Shown in pieces: positions 1-9,486 of a stretch of 64,000 nucleotides of DNA. Below the pieces are notes generated by a model. It had not been told where the DNA came from. It did no database searches and saw nothing but the letters and a program-made list of their open reading frames with translations. The position numbers and the translations under genes are program-made. How positions within the stretch are numbered: the stretch's first letter is position 1; every line of letters starts with the position of its first letter. Source of the DNA: Cyanobacteria bacterium FACHB-471. GTDB taxonomy: Bacteria; Cyanobacteriota; Cyanobacteriia; Elainellales; Elainellaceae. The stretch spans positions 1-64,000 of the forward strand of contig JACJOC010000052.1 in the NCBI GenBank assembly GCA_014695345.1, read 5' to 3'.

Positions 1-596
1 TGAGTAAAGCTCGAAACAGTCAGGGTATCTCCGTTCAGGTCTGTGTCGTTGCTCAGCACGTTTCCGGTCGTAACCGCATTACCTGAAGTGGTGGTTGCAG
101 CATCTGGAACAGCCACTGGAGGAGTATTAACAGGAAGAGGAGAAGGGTTATTGGTGACATTAAGAGTGACTGATGCTGTAGCTTCAGGTAGAACAGATAA
201 AGCAGTCTCATAGCCTGCAACTGTAAAGCTACGTGCATTAATAGGAGTTACAAAGGGAACCAGAGGCTGAGTGTTGTACTGTAAAGACTCCAAAGTTTGC
301 TTAAAAGCACTAACAGAAGCAGTCCCAGCGAGTCCTGTAGCAGTTAGAGTCAGTGTCCCTGACACCGAGTTATAGCTAGCAGAAATTCCAGAAGCCGCCG
401 TAACATTCAGGTTTTCACTGAATAGAAGAGGACCCAGTAGGCTATTAATATTGACTGTAACTCTGTTCAGCCGGTCGCTGGTGGAGGTGATGTTAATAGT
501 GTTAGGCGGAAAGACGTTAACAGGAGTCCCGATTGCAACGCTGCCCTGAGCGTTAACACCTGATGCATTTCCGTTCAGATCGATTGAAACTGTCAT
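1..596 (-). CDS. Large surface/adhesin-like protein, N-terminal part (runs off window)
   Basis: Read on the minus strand from an ATG at 596, an open frame continues to the window edge without a stop (about 198 residues visible). An AAGGAA motif lies about 8 bases before the ATG. The first 150 residues are rich in Asn, Thr, Ser, Val and Gly and look like beta-strand repeats; there is no obvious signal peptide. Near the edge the protein reads GNVLSNDTDLNGDTLTV, the hallmark of cadherin-like/VCBS-type Ig domains of large secreted bacterial adhesins. Proteins of this kind in cyanobacteria are usually exported by type I secretion through a C-terminal RTX tail, which would lie outside the window. 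No secretion genes are nearby. Exact function is unknown; the domain family is reasonably secure, the full length is not visible. Confidence 0.75.
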   Translation of the reverse strand, partial: MTVSIDLNGNASGVNAQGSVAIGTPVNVFPPNTINITSTSDRLNRVTVNINSLLGPLLFSENLNVTAASGISASYNSVSGTLTLTATGLAGTASVSAFKQTLESLQYNTQPLVPFVTPINARSFTVAGYETALSVLPEATASVTLNVTNNPSPLPVNTPPVAVPDAATTTSGNAVTTGNVLSNDTDLNGDTLTVSSFT

Positions 597-1323
597 AAAT
601 TTGTTTCCTTAGAGATGGTCGGACAATAGGATTGGGTGAGAGTTGTCAAATCAAAAAATTTGGGCAAAGAACTAAAATTTTTGACCTGGACGATTGGGGC
701 TTTTGTAGGCAAGCAAAAGTAGCCTGATTAGACGGGATGTTGTTTGAACACCACCGCATCAAGGCGATCGCTTCTTAATTGGGTAGCCCAACAGTTGAAG
801 TGCTACTTATGGGTAGAAAATTTGAGGGCGATTAAACTGACGTTGATAAGCAAGAGCTTCGAGACAAGGTCAAGGAAGATGTGATACTTACGGGCACTCG
901 TTGAATATATTTGGACGTTGATACATACAGACTGGTCTATTAAAGGGGCGTTCACTTAAGGAACACATGTTTTGAGGGCTTTTAGATACAAATTTGTTTT
1001 GCAAACTAAGAGCTTCATGTGCCTTTCATGTAACCGCGACTATTGTTCCCAGCGAACATATAACACTAACGACATTTATAAAATAAAAACCTAAAATGCA
1101 GAAGCTCAAATGGTGAAAGTACCACCACCCATATTCTTCAGCCAAAACCCAACGAAATCTGTAGAAGCTGTTAATTTAGAAGCGGATCTTTCAACTCCAC
1201 TAATTCTCATAGAAACAAGGTCCCAGTCTTTGCAACCAGGACCATATCTATTAGCTCTTAAGCTCATCGTTGCGCTAGTGAAGCTATCAGCTTGCTTCAG
1301 GTAACTAGGACAGTCAACCTATT
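597..1323. other. Intergenic stretch without a supportable gene
   Basis: About 730 bases between the divergent-from-edge surface protein gene and the 3' end of the antiporter gene. I see HIP1 site(s) and AT-rich sequence. A 64-codon open frame at 1110-1304 (+) has no ribosome binding site and no recognisable composition, so I do not call it. The promoter of the surface protein gene should lie just right of 600. Confidence 0.6.
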
Positions 1324-2577
1324 TCAATCGGCTTTCTTCAATCGGCTTTCACCCACATTTTTCTCATACCAATTCATCATTGGGGTGGCGCTAACTCCGT
1401 GCAGCACGACAGAAATAATTATAGTTATGTAGGTAATCCAGCCAATGATTTCACCCGCCTGGTTTTCCAAACCTTCTCCGTAAGCATAGGAGAGGTAATA
1501 GAGCGAACCGACCCCTCGAATGCCAAACCAACCAAAGAGTAGACGGGTTGTGGGATGAAAGCGATTACCTACTGTACACACCCAAGCTCCCAAAGGACGA
1601 ATTACAAAAATTAGCAGCCCCGCAACCAACAGTGCTGGACCAGCAAAGCGGAGAACTGGCTCAACTCGTATCAACGTTCCTAGCAGCAGAATTGTGCCAA
1701 TCTCCATTAGTCTTTCTACTCGCTCAGTAAATTCTAATTGAGAGGCTTTTTTTTCTCTGTCAGGGTAGTCTCGTCGTACCATTATCCCTGCTATAAATAC
1801 CGCCAAAAAGCCATATCCGTTAACCACTTCAGTGAGCGAGTAAGTTAACAGAATCGTACCAAGCGCAATAAAATCTTCCATTGATTCATCGATCGCCCCT
1901 CGCTTCTGAGACCGTTTGCTCAGCCACACAACTGCTTTTGCGACGATGATGCCCATGACGATGCCAGCGGCGATCGCCCAAATCAAGTCAACTGCTACCC
2001 ACTGCTTAAACCAGTTGTCTAAATTTTCATCCTTAATCCAGTGCAATCCAAAATAGACAAACGGAAACGCCAGCGCATCATTTAATCCTCCTTCTGAAGT
2101 CAAGCCAAAACGGAGTTCATCCTGATCTTCCGTGTGGGCAAGCTGCACCTCCGAAGCTAATACTGGATCGGTCGGAGCCAAAATTCCACCCATCAGCACC
2201 GCTGCTCCCCAACTCAGCCCCAGTAGCCAGTGCCCTATTGCCGCCACCGCAAAAATCGATAGCGGCATCAGCAACCCAATCAGCCGCACTGTAGAATTCC
2301 AGGAAAACGCGTTTAGCGGGCGATTCATCTTCAGCCCACAGCTAAACAGCGAAACGATCACTACAAATTCCGTTAGCCGCTCTAAAAATTCTGCCTCTGG
2401 GCGCAAGTCGATCAAGCTAAATCCATATGGACCCAGCAAGATCCCCACAACTAAATAAATTAACGCAAAGGAAAGCGGTAATCGGGAAATCCAGCCCGAC
2501 CCTAAAGTCACCGCTAAGAGCAAAAGACCAATTACCAATAAATCCAGAATATAAGTACTCACACCAATGCTTTCCAT
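1324..2577 (-). CDS. CPA1-family cation:proton antiporter (NhaP-like)
   Basis: Predicted inner membrane Na+(K+)/H+ exchanger of 417 residues with about 12 hydrophobic segments. Visible signatures are APTDPVLA in the middle of the protein and GLNDALAFP about 45 residues later, the Asn-Asp ion-site region of CPA1 transporters. The frame is open further upstream to 2676, but those 33 residues are polar and unlike the family; I choose the ATG at 2577, which begins MESIGVSTYILDLLVIG and leads directly into the first membrane helix. No strong ribosome binding site precedes it. It lacks a C-terminal TrkA-type domain, unlike the second antiporter near 61-63 kb. The gene stands alone, divergent from ffh. 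Substrate ion cannot be decided from sequence. Confidence 0.88.
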   Translation of the reverse strand: MESIGVSTYILDLLVIGLLLLAVTLGSGWISRLPLSFALIYLVVGILLGPYGFSLIDLRPEAEFLERLTEFVVIVSLFSCGLKMNRPLNAFSWNSTVRLIGLLMPLSIFAVAAIGHWLLGLSWGAAVLMGGILAPTDPVLASEVQLAHTEDQDELRFGLTSEGGLNDALAFPFVYFGLHWIKDENLDNWFKQWVAVDLIWAIAAGIVMGIIVAKAVVWLSKRSQKRGAIDESMEDFIALGTILLTYSLTEVVNGYGFLAVFIAGIMVRRDYPDREKKASQLEFTERVERLMEIGTILLLGTLIRVEPVLRFAGPALLVAGLLIFVIRPLGAWVCTVGNRFHPTTRLLFGWFGIRGVGSLYYLSYAYGEGLENQAGEIIGWITYITIIISVVLHGVSATPMMNWYEKNVGESRLKKAD

Positions 2578-2811
2578 TACTTTTAATTCAGGAACCCTGC
2601 TTGAGCTTAATTGGCAAAACGACGAGTTCAATCGGCTGAAAGAAGGAAAGGAGGGCGCATGAGGGATGAGAATCAAGGGTGGGGCTCAAGGGAGGTAAGA
2701 GTAAGAGGTATTTCCTACCCCCGTCCCCTCTGTTCCATCCAAAATTCCATAATGGGAACTGCTGCGATAAAGTTGTAATCAGGTTAAGAGTTTGAGTAGA
2801 TTGAAGCCATT

Positions 2812-4269
2812 ATGTTTGATGCCCTTTCCGAGCGTTTGGAAGTAGCCTGGAAAAAACTCCGGGGACAGGACAAGATCTCTGAATCGAATATTCAAGACGC
2901 GCTCCGGGAAGTTCGTCGGGCTTTACTGGAGGCAGACGTCAACCTTCAGGTCATTAAAGATTTTATTGCTGAAGTTCAAGAAAAGGCGCAGGGCGCAGAA
3001 GTCGTCGCGGGAGTACGCCCTGACCAGCAGTTCATCAAAATTGTCTACGACGAACTGCTGGTGCTAATGGGCGAAACCAACGTGCCCCTGGCTGAGGCAG
3101 ATACAGCACCCACGATTGTGCTGATGGCGGGTCTCCAGGGAACGGGTAAAACCACTGCATCGGCAAAGCTGGCATTGCACCTGCGGAAACAAAATCGCAG
3201 CACAATGCTCGTCGCAACGGACGTATATCGCCCTGCTGCGATCGATCAGCTCATCACGCTAGGCAAGCAAATCGATGTGCCTGTATTTGAACTGGGCAGC
3301 GATGCGAACCCGGTTGAGATTGCCCGCCAGGGAGTCGAGAAGGCTAAAGCAGACGGCATTGACACCGTGATCATTGACACGGCAGGTCGCTTGCAGATTG
3401 ACCAGTCGATGATGGCTGAGCTAGCCCAAATCAAAGACACCGTCAAGCCTAACGAGGTTTTGCTGGTAGTAGATGCGATGACGGGTCAAGAAGCGGCTAA
3501 CCTAACCCGCACATTTCACGACCAGATTGGCATTACTGGAGCAATTCTGACGAAGCTGGATGGTGACACCAGAGGTGGTGCAGCTCTCTCTGTGAGACAG
3601 ATTTCAGGACAACCAATCAAGTTTGTCGGCGTAGGTGAAAAGGTGGAAGCGCTACAGCCTTTCTACCCCGATCGCATGGCTTCCCGAATTTTGGGAATGG
3701 GCGATGTCTTGACGCTGGTGGAAAAGGCGCAGGAAGAGGTTGACCTGGTAGAAGCCGAGAAAATGCAGGAGAAAATCCTCTCGGCTAAGTTTGACTTTAC
3801 TGACTTTTTAAAGCAGACCCGCCTGCTGAAGAATATGGGTTCCCTTGGCGGGATCATGAAGATGCTGCCCGGTATGGGCAAGCTGTCGAGCGAACAGCTT
3901 GAGCAGGGCGAGGTGCAGCTCAAACGGGCAGAAGCGATGATCAACTCCATGACGCTGGAGGAACGCCGCAACCCAGATTTGCTCTCTAGTTCTCCCAGCC
4001 GCCGCCGCCGCATTGCCAAAGGTTCGGGCTATGGGCTGGATGATGTGAGTAAGCTGGTGAGCGATTTCCAGAAGATGCGATCGCTGATGCAGCAAATGGG
4101 TAGAGGACAGTTTCCTGGCATGGGAATGCCCGGAATGGGCGGCATGTTTGGCGAACCTGCAATGGGTGGCGGTGGACCCAAGCCTGGCTGGCGCGGCTAT
4201 CCTGGTGGCGGCGCACCCCCCAAGAAAAAGAAGAAGGAGAAAAAGAAGAAGGGATTTGGAAGCTTGTAG
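2812..4269 (+). CDS. ffh: Signal recognition particle protein Ffh
   Basis: GTPase subunit of the signal recognition particle, which binds 4.5S RNA and hydrophobic signal sequences and hands ribosomes to FtsY at the membrane. The 485 residues show the N domain (1-90), the G domain with P-loop GLQGTGKTT, DTAGR and TKLDGD motifs, and a methionine-rich M domain (about 320-440) with the RNA-binding SGYG-type motif (AKGSGYGLDDV). The C-terminus carries a glycine/methionine-rich stretch followed by a strongly basic Lys-rich tail, typical of cyanobacterial Ffh. First gene of a plus-strand housekeeping run followed by rpsP 113 bases later. Identification is secure. Confidence 0.98.
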   Translation: MFDALSERLEVAWKKLRGQDKISESNIQDALREVRRALLEADVNLQVIKDFIAEVQEKAQGAEVVAGVRPDQQFIKIVYDELLVLMGETNVPLAEADTAPTIVLMAGLQGTGKTTASAKLALHLRKQNRSTMLVATDVYRPAAIDQLITLGKQIDVPVFELGSDANPVEIARQGVEKAKADGIDTVIIDTAGRLQIDQSMMAELAQIKDTVKPNEVLLVVDAMTGQEAANLTRTFHDQIGITGAILTKLDGDTRGGAALSVRQISGQPIKFVGVGEKVEALQPFYPDRMASRILGMGDVLTLVEKAQEEVDLVEAEKMQEKILSAKFDFTDFLKQTRLLKNMGSLGGIMKMLPGMGKLSSEQLEQGEVQLKRAEAMINSMTLEERRNPDLLSSSPSRRRRIAKGSGYGLDDVSKLVSDFQKMRSLMQQMGRGQFPGMGMPGMGGMFGEPAMGGGGPKPGWRGYPGGGAPPKKKKKEKKKKGFGSL

Positions 4270-4382
4270 GCAGTTATGATTCTAAGTAACAGTGCTAGAA
4301 TTGTAGGCTGTTGCCCTGCACTTGCGGGGGATTTGGCAGCAGTTAAGATATTAGACTTGCAATTGGAGTAACATTTTCAGGC

Positions 4383-4631
4383 ATGATCAAGTTGCGATTG
4401 AAGCGATACGGCAAAAAGCGCGAGGTGAGCTACCGGATTGTAGCAATGCACAGCAGCACCCGTCGGGATGGTCGCCCTCTGGAAGAACTAGGGTTTTACA
4501 ACCCTAGAACCGATGAGATTCGGCTGGAAGTTCCAGCGATTGTCAAGCGCCTGCAAGAAGGAGCGCAGCCAACTGAGACCGTGCGCCGTATTTTAGAAAA
4601 AGCAAACGTATTTGAACAGGTCAAAGCCTGA
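4383..4631 (+). CDS. rpsP: 30S ribosomal protein S16
   Basis: Small ribosomal subunit protein of 82 residues beginning [20 protein letters not shown], the classic S16 start, with the conserved [18 protein letters not shown] segment. Needed for 30S assembly. A GGAG lies about 13-16 bases before the ATG (ATTGGAGTAACATTTTCAGGC spacing), slightly long. The 113-base spacer after ffh contains an inverted repeat (ctgttgcc at about 4309-4316 and ggcagcag at about 4335-4342) that could be an attenuator or partial terminator, so rpsP may have its own promoter or be read through from ffh. Directly followed, 7 bases later, by the KH-domain gene, an arrangement common in bacteria. Confidence 0.97.
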   Translation: MIKLRLKRYGKKREVSYRIVAMHSSTRRDGRPLEELGFYNPRTDEIRLEVPAIVKRLQEGAQPTETVRRILEKANVFEQVKA

Positions 4632-4638
4632 TTAGCCT

Positions 4639-5013
4639 GTGACTGATCCAGTCGTTGCTAACTCTGCTCAGAAAACCGCTAGCCCTGATTTTGCTGGGCT
4701 AGTTAAGTTTTTGGTTGAACCTTTCCTGGAATCTCCTCAATCTCTCAGTGTAGATTGTGAGGTTTCTCCACGCATAGGACGTGTTCTAGTTCGGCTGGCA
4801 TTTGAGGGAGAAGATAAGGGGCGGGTGTTTGGTCGAGGCGGACGAAATATTCAGGCAATTCGAACCGTTTTACAGGCGGTGGCTCAGACGGTCGGCTATT
4901 CGGCTCATCTAGATGTTTACGGCAGCCATTCTAATAGCCGTGAAGGAGATACAGACGACAAGCCGTCACCGCCCAAATCTCAGCCTCGCCGCCCTCCCAG
5001 ACCCCGTGCGTAA
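4639..5013 (+). CDS. khpA: KH-domain RNA-binding protein (KhpA-like)
   Basis: Single-KH-domain protein of the KhpA/YlqC group, 124 residues from a GTG start 7 bases after the rpsP stop. The KH signature is GRVFGRGGRNIQAIRTVLQA (residues about 54-73), with the GxxG loop needed for RNA contact. The N-terminal 20 residues and the Pro/Arg/Lys-rich C-terminal 35 residues (from about 90) are extensions beyond the usual 76-80 residue family; the basic tail probably adds RNA affinity. KhpA proteins bind many RNAs and are linked to cell size and division in firmicutes; in cyanobacteria the role is less clear. Tight coupling to rpsP and phoH supports a ribosome/RNA-metabolism role. Confidence 0.9.
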   Translation: MTDPVVANSAQKTASPDFAGLVKFLVEPFLESPQSLSVDCEVSPRIGRVLVRLAFEGEDKGRVFGRGGRNIQAIRTVLQAVAQTVGYSAHLDVYGSHSNSREGDTDDKPSPPKSQPRRPPRPRA

Positions 5014-5026
5014 CGCTCAATTTTGA

Positions 5027-5980
5027 ATGGGAAAATCACTTGTTATTGAACTGCCTAGCTCTGAAAGCGCGATCGCCTTGGCTGGGGCTCACGAAGAAAA
5101 TCTCAAGCAATTAGCCCGACAAACAGGGGCTACTGTTGTTTTGAGAGGTCAGGAGCTGCTGATTTCGGGCACTGATGCTCAGGTTGAGTTGGGTGAGCGA
5201 TTGGTGCGATCGCTTGAACCCTATTGGAGCATTGGCAAAACGATCACTGGGGTAGACATTCTCACTGCCCGTCATGCTTTAGATACTCAACGGCAAGAAG
5301 ACCTGCAAGATCTTCAGCGCGACGTGCTGGCTCGCACTCGACGCGGCGAAGAAATTCGGGCAAAAACCTTTCGGCAGCGGCAGTATGTTCAGGCAATTCG
5401 CAAGCACGACCTGACTTTTTGCATTGGTCCCGCTGGTACGGGAAAAACTTTTCTAGCTGCGATTATTGCAGTTCAAGCACTTCTATCGAACGAATATGAG
5501 CGGCTGATTTTGACTCGCCCTGCGGTTGAAGCCGGAGAAAAACTGGGCTTTTTGCCGGGGGATTTGCAGCAAAAGGTGAATCCTTACCTGCGGCCACTTT
5601 ACGATGCGCTGCATGAGATGCTTGATCCCGAAAAAATTCCTAATTTGATGGAGCGGGGTGTGATTGAGGTTGCTCCTCTGGCTTACATGCGCGGACGAAC
5701 GCTGAACAACGCGTTTGTGATTTTGGATGAGGCGCAAAATACTACGCCTGCCCAGATGAAGATGGTGTTGACCCGTTTAGGGTTTCGCTCACGCATGGTC
5801 GTGACAGGCGACGTTACGCAAACTGACCTGCCAACCAATCAGCAGTCTGGACTGGCGATCGCCCAAAAGATTTTACAAAATGTTGACGGCATTGCTTTCT
5901 GCCAACTGTCAAAAGCAGATGTGGTACGCAACCCTCTGGTGCAGCGCATTGTTGCAGCCTATGAGCAGTACGAGACTTAA
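5027..5980 (+). CDS. PhoH-family ATPase
   Basis: Cytoplasmic P-loop ATPase of 317 residues. After an N-terminal KH-like region (1-85) comes the PhoH domain with Walker A GPAGTGKTF near residue 132, VILDEAQNTTPAQM as Walker B (about 233-246) and the TGDVTQTDLP motif. PhoH proteins resemble the helicase core of superfamily I and in many bacteria sit next to ybeY, which matures rRNA; here the neighbours are rpsP and khpA upstream, consistent with an RNA or ribosome job. The ATG follows the khpA stop by 13 bases, so co-transcription is likely. The exact substrate is not known for the family. Confidence 0.95.
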   Translation: MGKSLVIELPSSESAIALAGAHEENLKQLARQTGATVVLRGQELLISGTDAQVELGERLVRSLEPYWSIGKTITGVDILTARHALDTQRQEDLQDLQRDVLARTRRGEEIRAKTFRQRQYVQAIRKHDLTFCIGPAGTGKTFLAAIIAVQALLSNEYERLILTRPAVEAGEKLGFLPGDLQQKVNPYLRPLYDALHEMLDPEKIPNLMERGVIEVAPLAYMRGRTLNNAFVILDEAQNTTPAQMKMVLTRLGFRSRMVVTGDVTQTDLPTNQQSGLAIAQKILQNVDGIAFCQLSKADVVRNPLVQRIVAAYEQYET

Positions 5981-6034
5981 AATATTCTTATAGCATCCCG
6001 GTGGTGATGAGAAAGCAGCCATGAGAAGACAGCC

Positions 6035-6880
6035 ATGAAAAAAGCTTCTGTGCGGTGGCGAGTGGTCTGGTTTGTCGGGTTAATCCTGCTGTGGCTACTG
6101 TGCAGTGGGTCTGTTTTGGCTGGCACATTATCTGATCGCCTAGCCCAATTTCCAGACTGGCAAACTAAGCCGTCGGTGCAGGCTGCGACGGGCGATCTGG
6201 TTTACCCAGATTGGTTGGCAGGTGAGTGGACGGTGACAACGACGCTGCTAGATATGACAGCCCCGCTCGCGCCAGAAATTACCACGCCTGGATTTGAGAG
6301 CAACGAGCAATATCTTAACCAGCCCTTTACCTTTCGGGTGCGATTTGTGGAGCAGCAGCCTCGACTGAATGGCATCTTTTCTTCGCTAAAACAGCTGGTA
6401 AGGGGACAAAAGCAGGTTGTGGCAGATCGGGCGTTCAACGGACAAAATTTAGCGGAGGCGTATCTAGGCGATCGCACCGTTCTCTCTGTCAGAGTCGATC
6501 CGAACAATCCTAATCGGCAAATTACTTTACTGCAGGGCGATCGCCAACTGGTTTCTACCGTTACCGGACGCGCTACAGAAAATCCCGCTCCCGACCAGTT
6601 CATCACCACAGAAATCTTTCAGCAGATGTTTCGGGGAGCGCCCCAGCTTTACTTCAACGAAGTTGAGACTACCACTGCTTATCAGCGCCATGACACAGAA
6701 CCCGCCATTTCTGCTGATCAGGTGACGGCTATTTACCTTTCGCCTCAAGACCCAGACTATTTTAAGGTTGGGGATATCCCCGTTGCGCTCTACCGCTATC
6801 GGCTTGAATTTTCCCCAACTGTCTCGGCAGATTCAGACTCACGGGAATTGAACAATGGAAACGCGCTTTTTCCAATTTGA
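6035..6880 (+). CDS. Exported conserved cyanobacterial protein (DUF6816-like)
   Basis: A 281-residue protein with an N-terminal signal peptide (basic MKKASVRWR, hydrophobic stretch to about residue 30, SVLAG cleavage-like site). The mature part begins with a tryptophan/proline-containing segment DWLAGEWTVTTTLLDMTAP resembling cyanobacterial lipocalin-like or thylakoid-lumen proteins of unknown function; I associate it with DUF6816 from memory only. No catalytic motif is visible. It follows phoH by 54 bases and overlaps the start of narM by 26 bases in another frame, so translation of the two is likely coupled. Localisation in periplasm or thylakoid lumen is inference from the signal peptide. 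Confidence 0.75.
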   Translation: MKKASVRWRVVWFVGLILLWLLCSGSVLAGTLSDRLAQFPDWQTKPSVQAATGDLVYPDWLAGEWTVTTTLLDMTAPLAPEITTPGFESNEQYLNQPFTFRVRFVEQQPRLNGIFSSLKQLVRGQKQVVADRAFNGQNLAEAYLGDRTVLSVRVDPNNPNRQITLLQGDRQLVSTVTGRATENPAPDQFITTEIFQQMFRGAPQLYFNEVETTTAYQRHDTEPAISADQVTAIYLSPQDPDYFKVGDIPVALYRYRLEFSPTVSADSDSRELNNGNALFPI

Positions 6881-7310
6881 AGCAGACTTTGTGAATTCGC
6901 TGCGCTGCATTCCGATGCAGGTCAGGCTTAAACTCGACACCTGTGGCATTAAGTTAAAGCTTCCCCAGTGGCATCGGTTTAGCGCTGAAGAACGACAGAC
7001 CCTAGTTGATTTGCCCTGTGAAACTGAGACTGAAGTGCGAGCTTATCAGCAACTGCTGCAACGCTTGATCTCCGAAAGAACTGGTGAAAGAGCGACTGAA
7101 TTGGCGATCGATCCCCACCCTGCTTGGAGGAATGCTGAAACTGTAGCTGATAGCGTTCAGGACAAAGCCACAGAAATTGGCGTAACCATTACTCCTGCTC
7201 AATGGACAAGCCTCTCCCCAGAACAGCGTTTTGCCCTGATTAAGCTGAGTCGTTCTAATCACGAAAACGCCAACTTTTTACCTGCACTTCACGAATTTCA
7301 GATCATCTAG
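6855..7310 (+). CDS. narM: Nitrate reductase-associated protein NarM
   Basis: The 151-residue product begins with FFQFEADFVNSLRCIPMQVR and contains KLDTCGIKLKL and, near the end, RFALIKLSRSNHENANFLPAL, which I recognise as the cyanobacterial NarM family. In Synechococcus elongatus NarM is required for nitrate reductase (NarB) activity, probably in assembly or electron transfer. The ATG at 6855 lies inside the 3' end of the preceding gene (26-base overlap). No narB or nitrate transporter gene is visible in this window, so NarM is separated from its partner here. Two nearly repeated halves can be seen (LKLPQWHRFSAEERQTLVDL and ITPAQWTSLSPEQRFALIKL), suggesting internal duplication. Confidence 0.9.
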   Translation: METRFFQFEADFVNSLRCIPMQVRLKLDTCGIKLKLPQWHRFSAEERQTLVDLPCETETEVRAYQQLLQRLISERTGERATELAIDPHPAWRNAETVADSVQDKATEIGVTITPAQWTSLSPEQRFALIKLSRSNHENANFLPALHEFQII

Positions 7311-7325
7311 GTTAAAGATTAGGTT

Positions 7326-7359
7326 CTAGAGGATCAGGGATGTATCCCTGATCCTCTAG
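7326..7359. terminator. Perfect hairpin after narM
   Basis: A 15-bp perfect inverted repeat, ctagaggatcaggga and its complement, with a 4-base loop starts 16 bases after the narM stop. There is no clear T-tract on either strand, so it is a transcription-stop or mRNA-stabilising hairpin rather than a textbook intrinsic terminator. Confidence 0.55.
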
Positions 7360-7521
7360 TAGGAAAGGAGTAGGTTGAAAAATAGAGAAAAGCTGGAAAA
7401 CTGCTAGTTTTGGGTTAAGTTTAACGAGGTTCCGTCCCCAAGATCTGTGTAGCTCCGTAAGTTTGGGCTATATCTCCTGCTAGAGATAGCTATTGGGGCG
7501 GCCGTTAGGAGACGATACTGA

Positions 7522-9192
<1,671 letters not shown>

Positions 9193-9200
9193 GAACCAGA

Positions 9201-9245
9201 GAACAAAAAAGGGAGGTGGGCTAAGCCCACCTCCCTTTTTTGTTC
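9201..9245. terminator. Strong bidirectional-type intrinsic terminator after pgm
   Basis: A perfect 22-bp inverted repeat (left arm 9201-9222, centre a9223, right arm 9224-9245) built of gggaggtgggct and its complement, flanked by six A on the left and six T on the right. Plus-strand reading gives a GC-rich stem followed by TTTTTT, the form of a rho-independent terminator for pgm; the symmetry means it could also work on the other strand. Confidence 0.9.
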
Positions 9246-9486
9246 CAAAGCTGTAGGATGGCGATCGCTTTCAGCCCTGCATTCTCTAAACTGGCGATCG
9301 CACTAACGGAAGGTTTCAATTGTGATGAAACGATGAAGTCAGTCTATCGAAAACTGAGTCGTTTAACTTGTAGAAATACTTAATTAAGAGCCACGTTTGC
9401 AGTAGCATTGGCTATTCTCGCTTACAGTGGTCATCTTTAATTCAGTCCAGACACTTTTCAATCTACAACACTGTTGGCTGACGCTA

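Noticed and set aside
1110-1304. 64-codon open frame on the plus strand
   Set aside because: No ribosome binding site, no recognised motif, and lies in an AT-rich spacer; nothing supports it as a gene.
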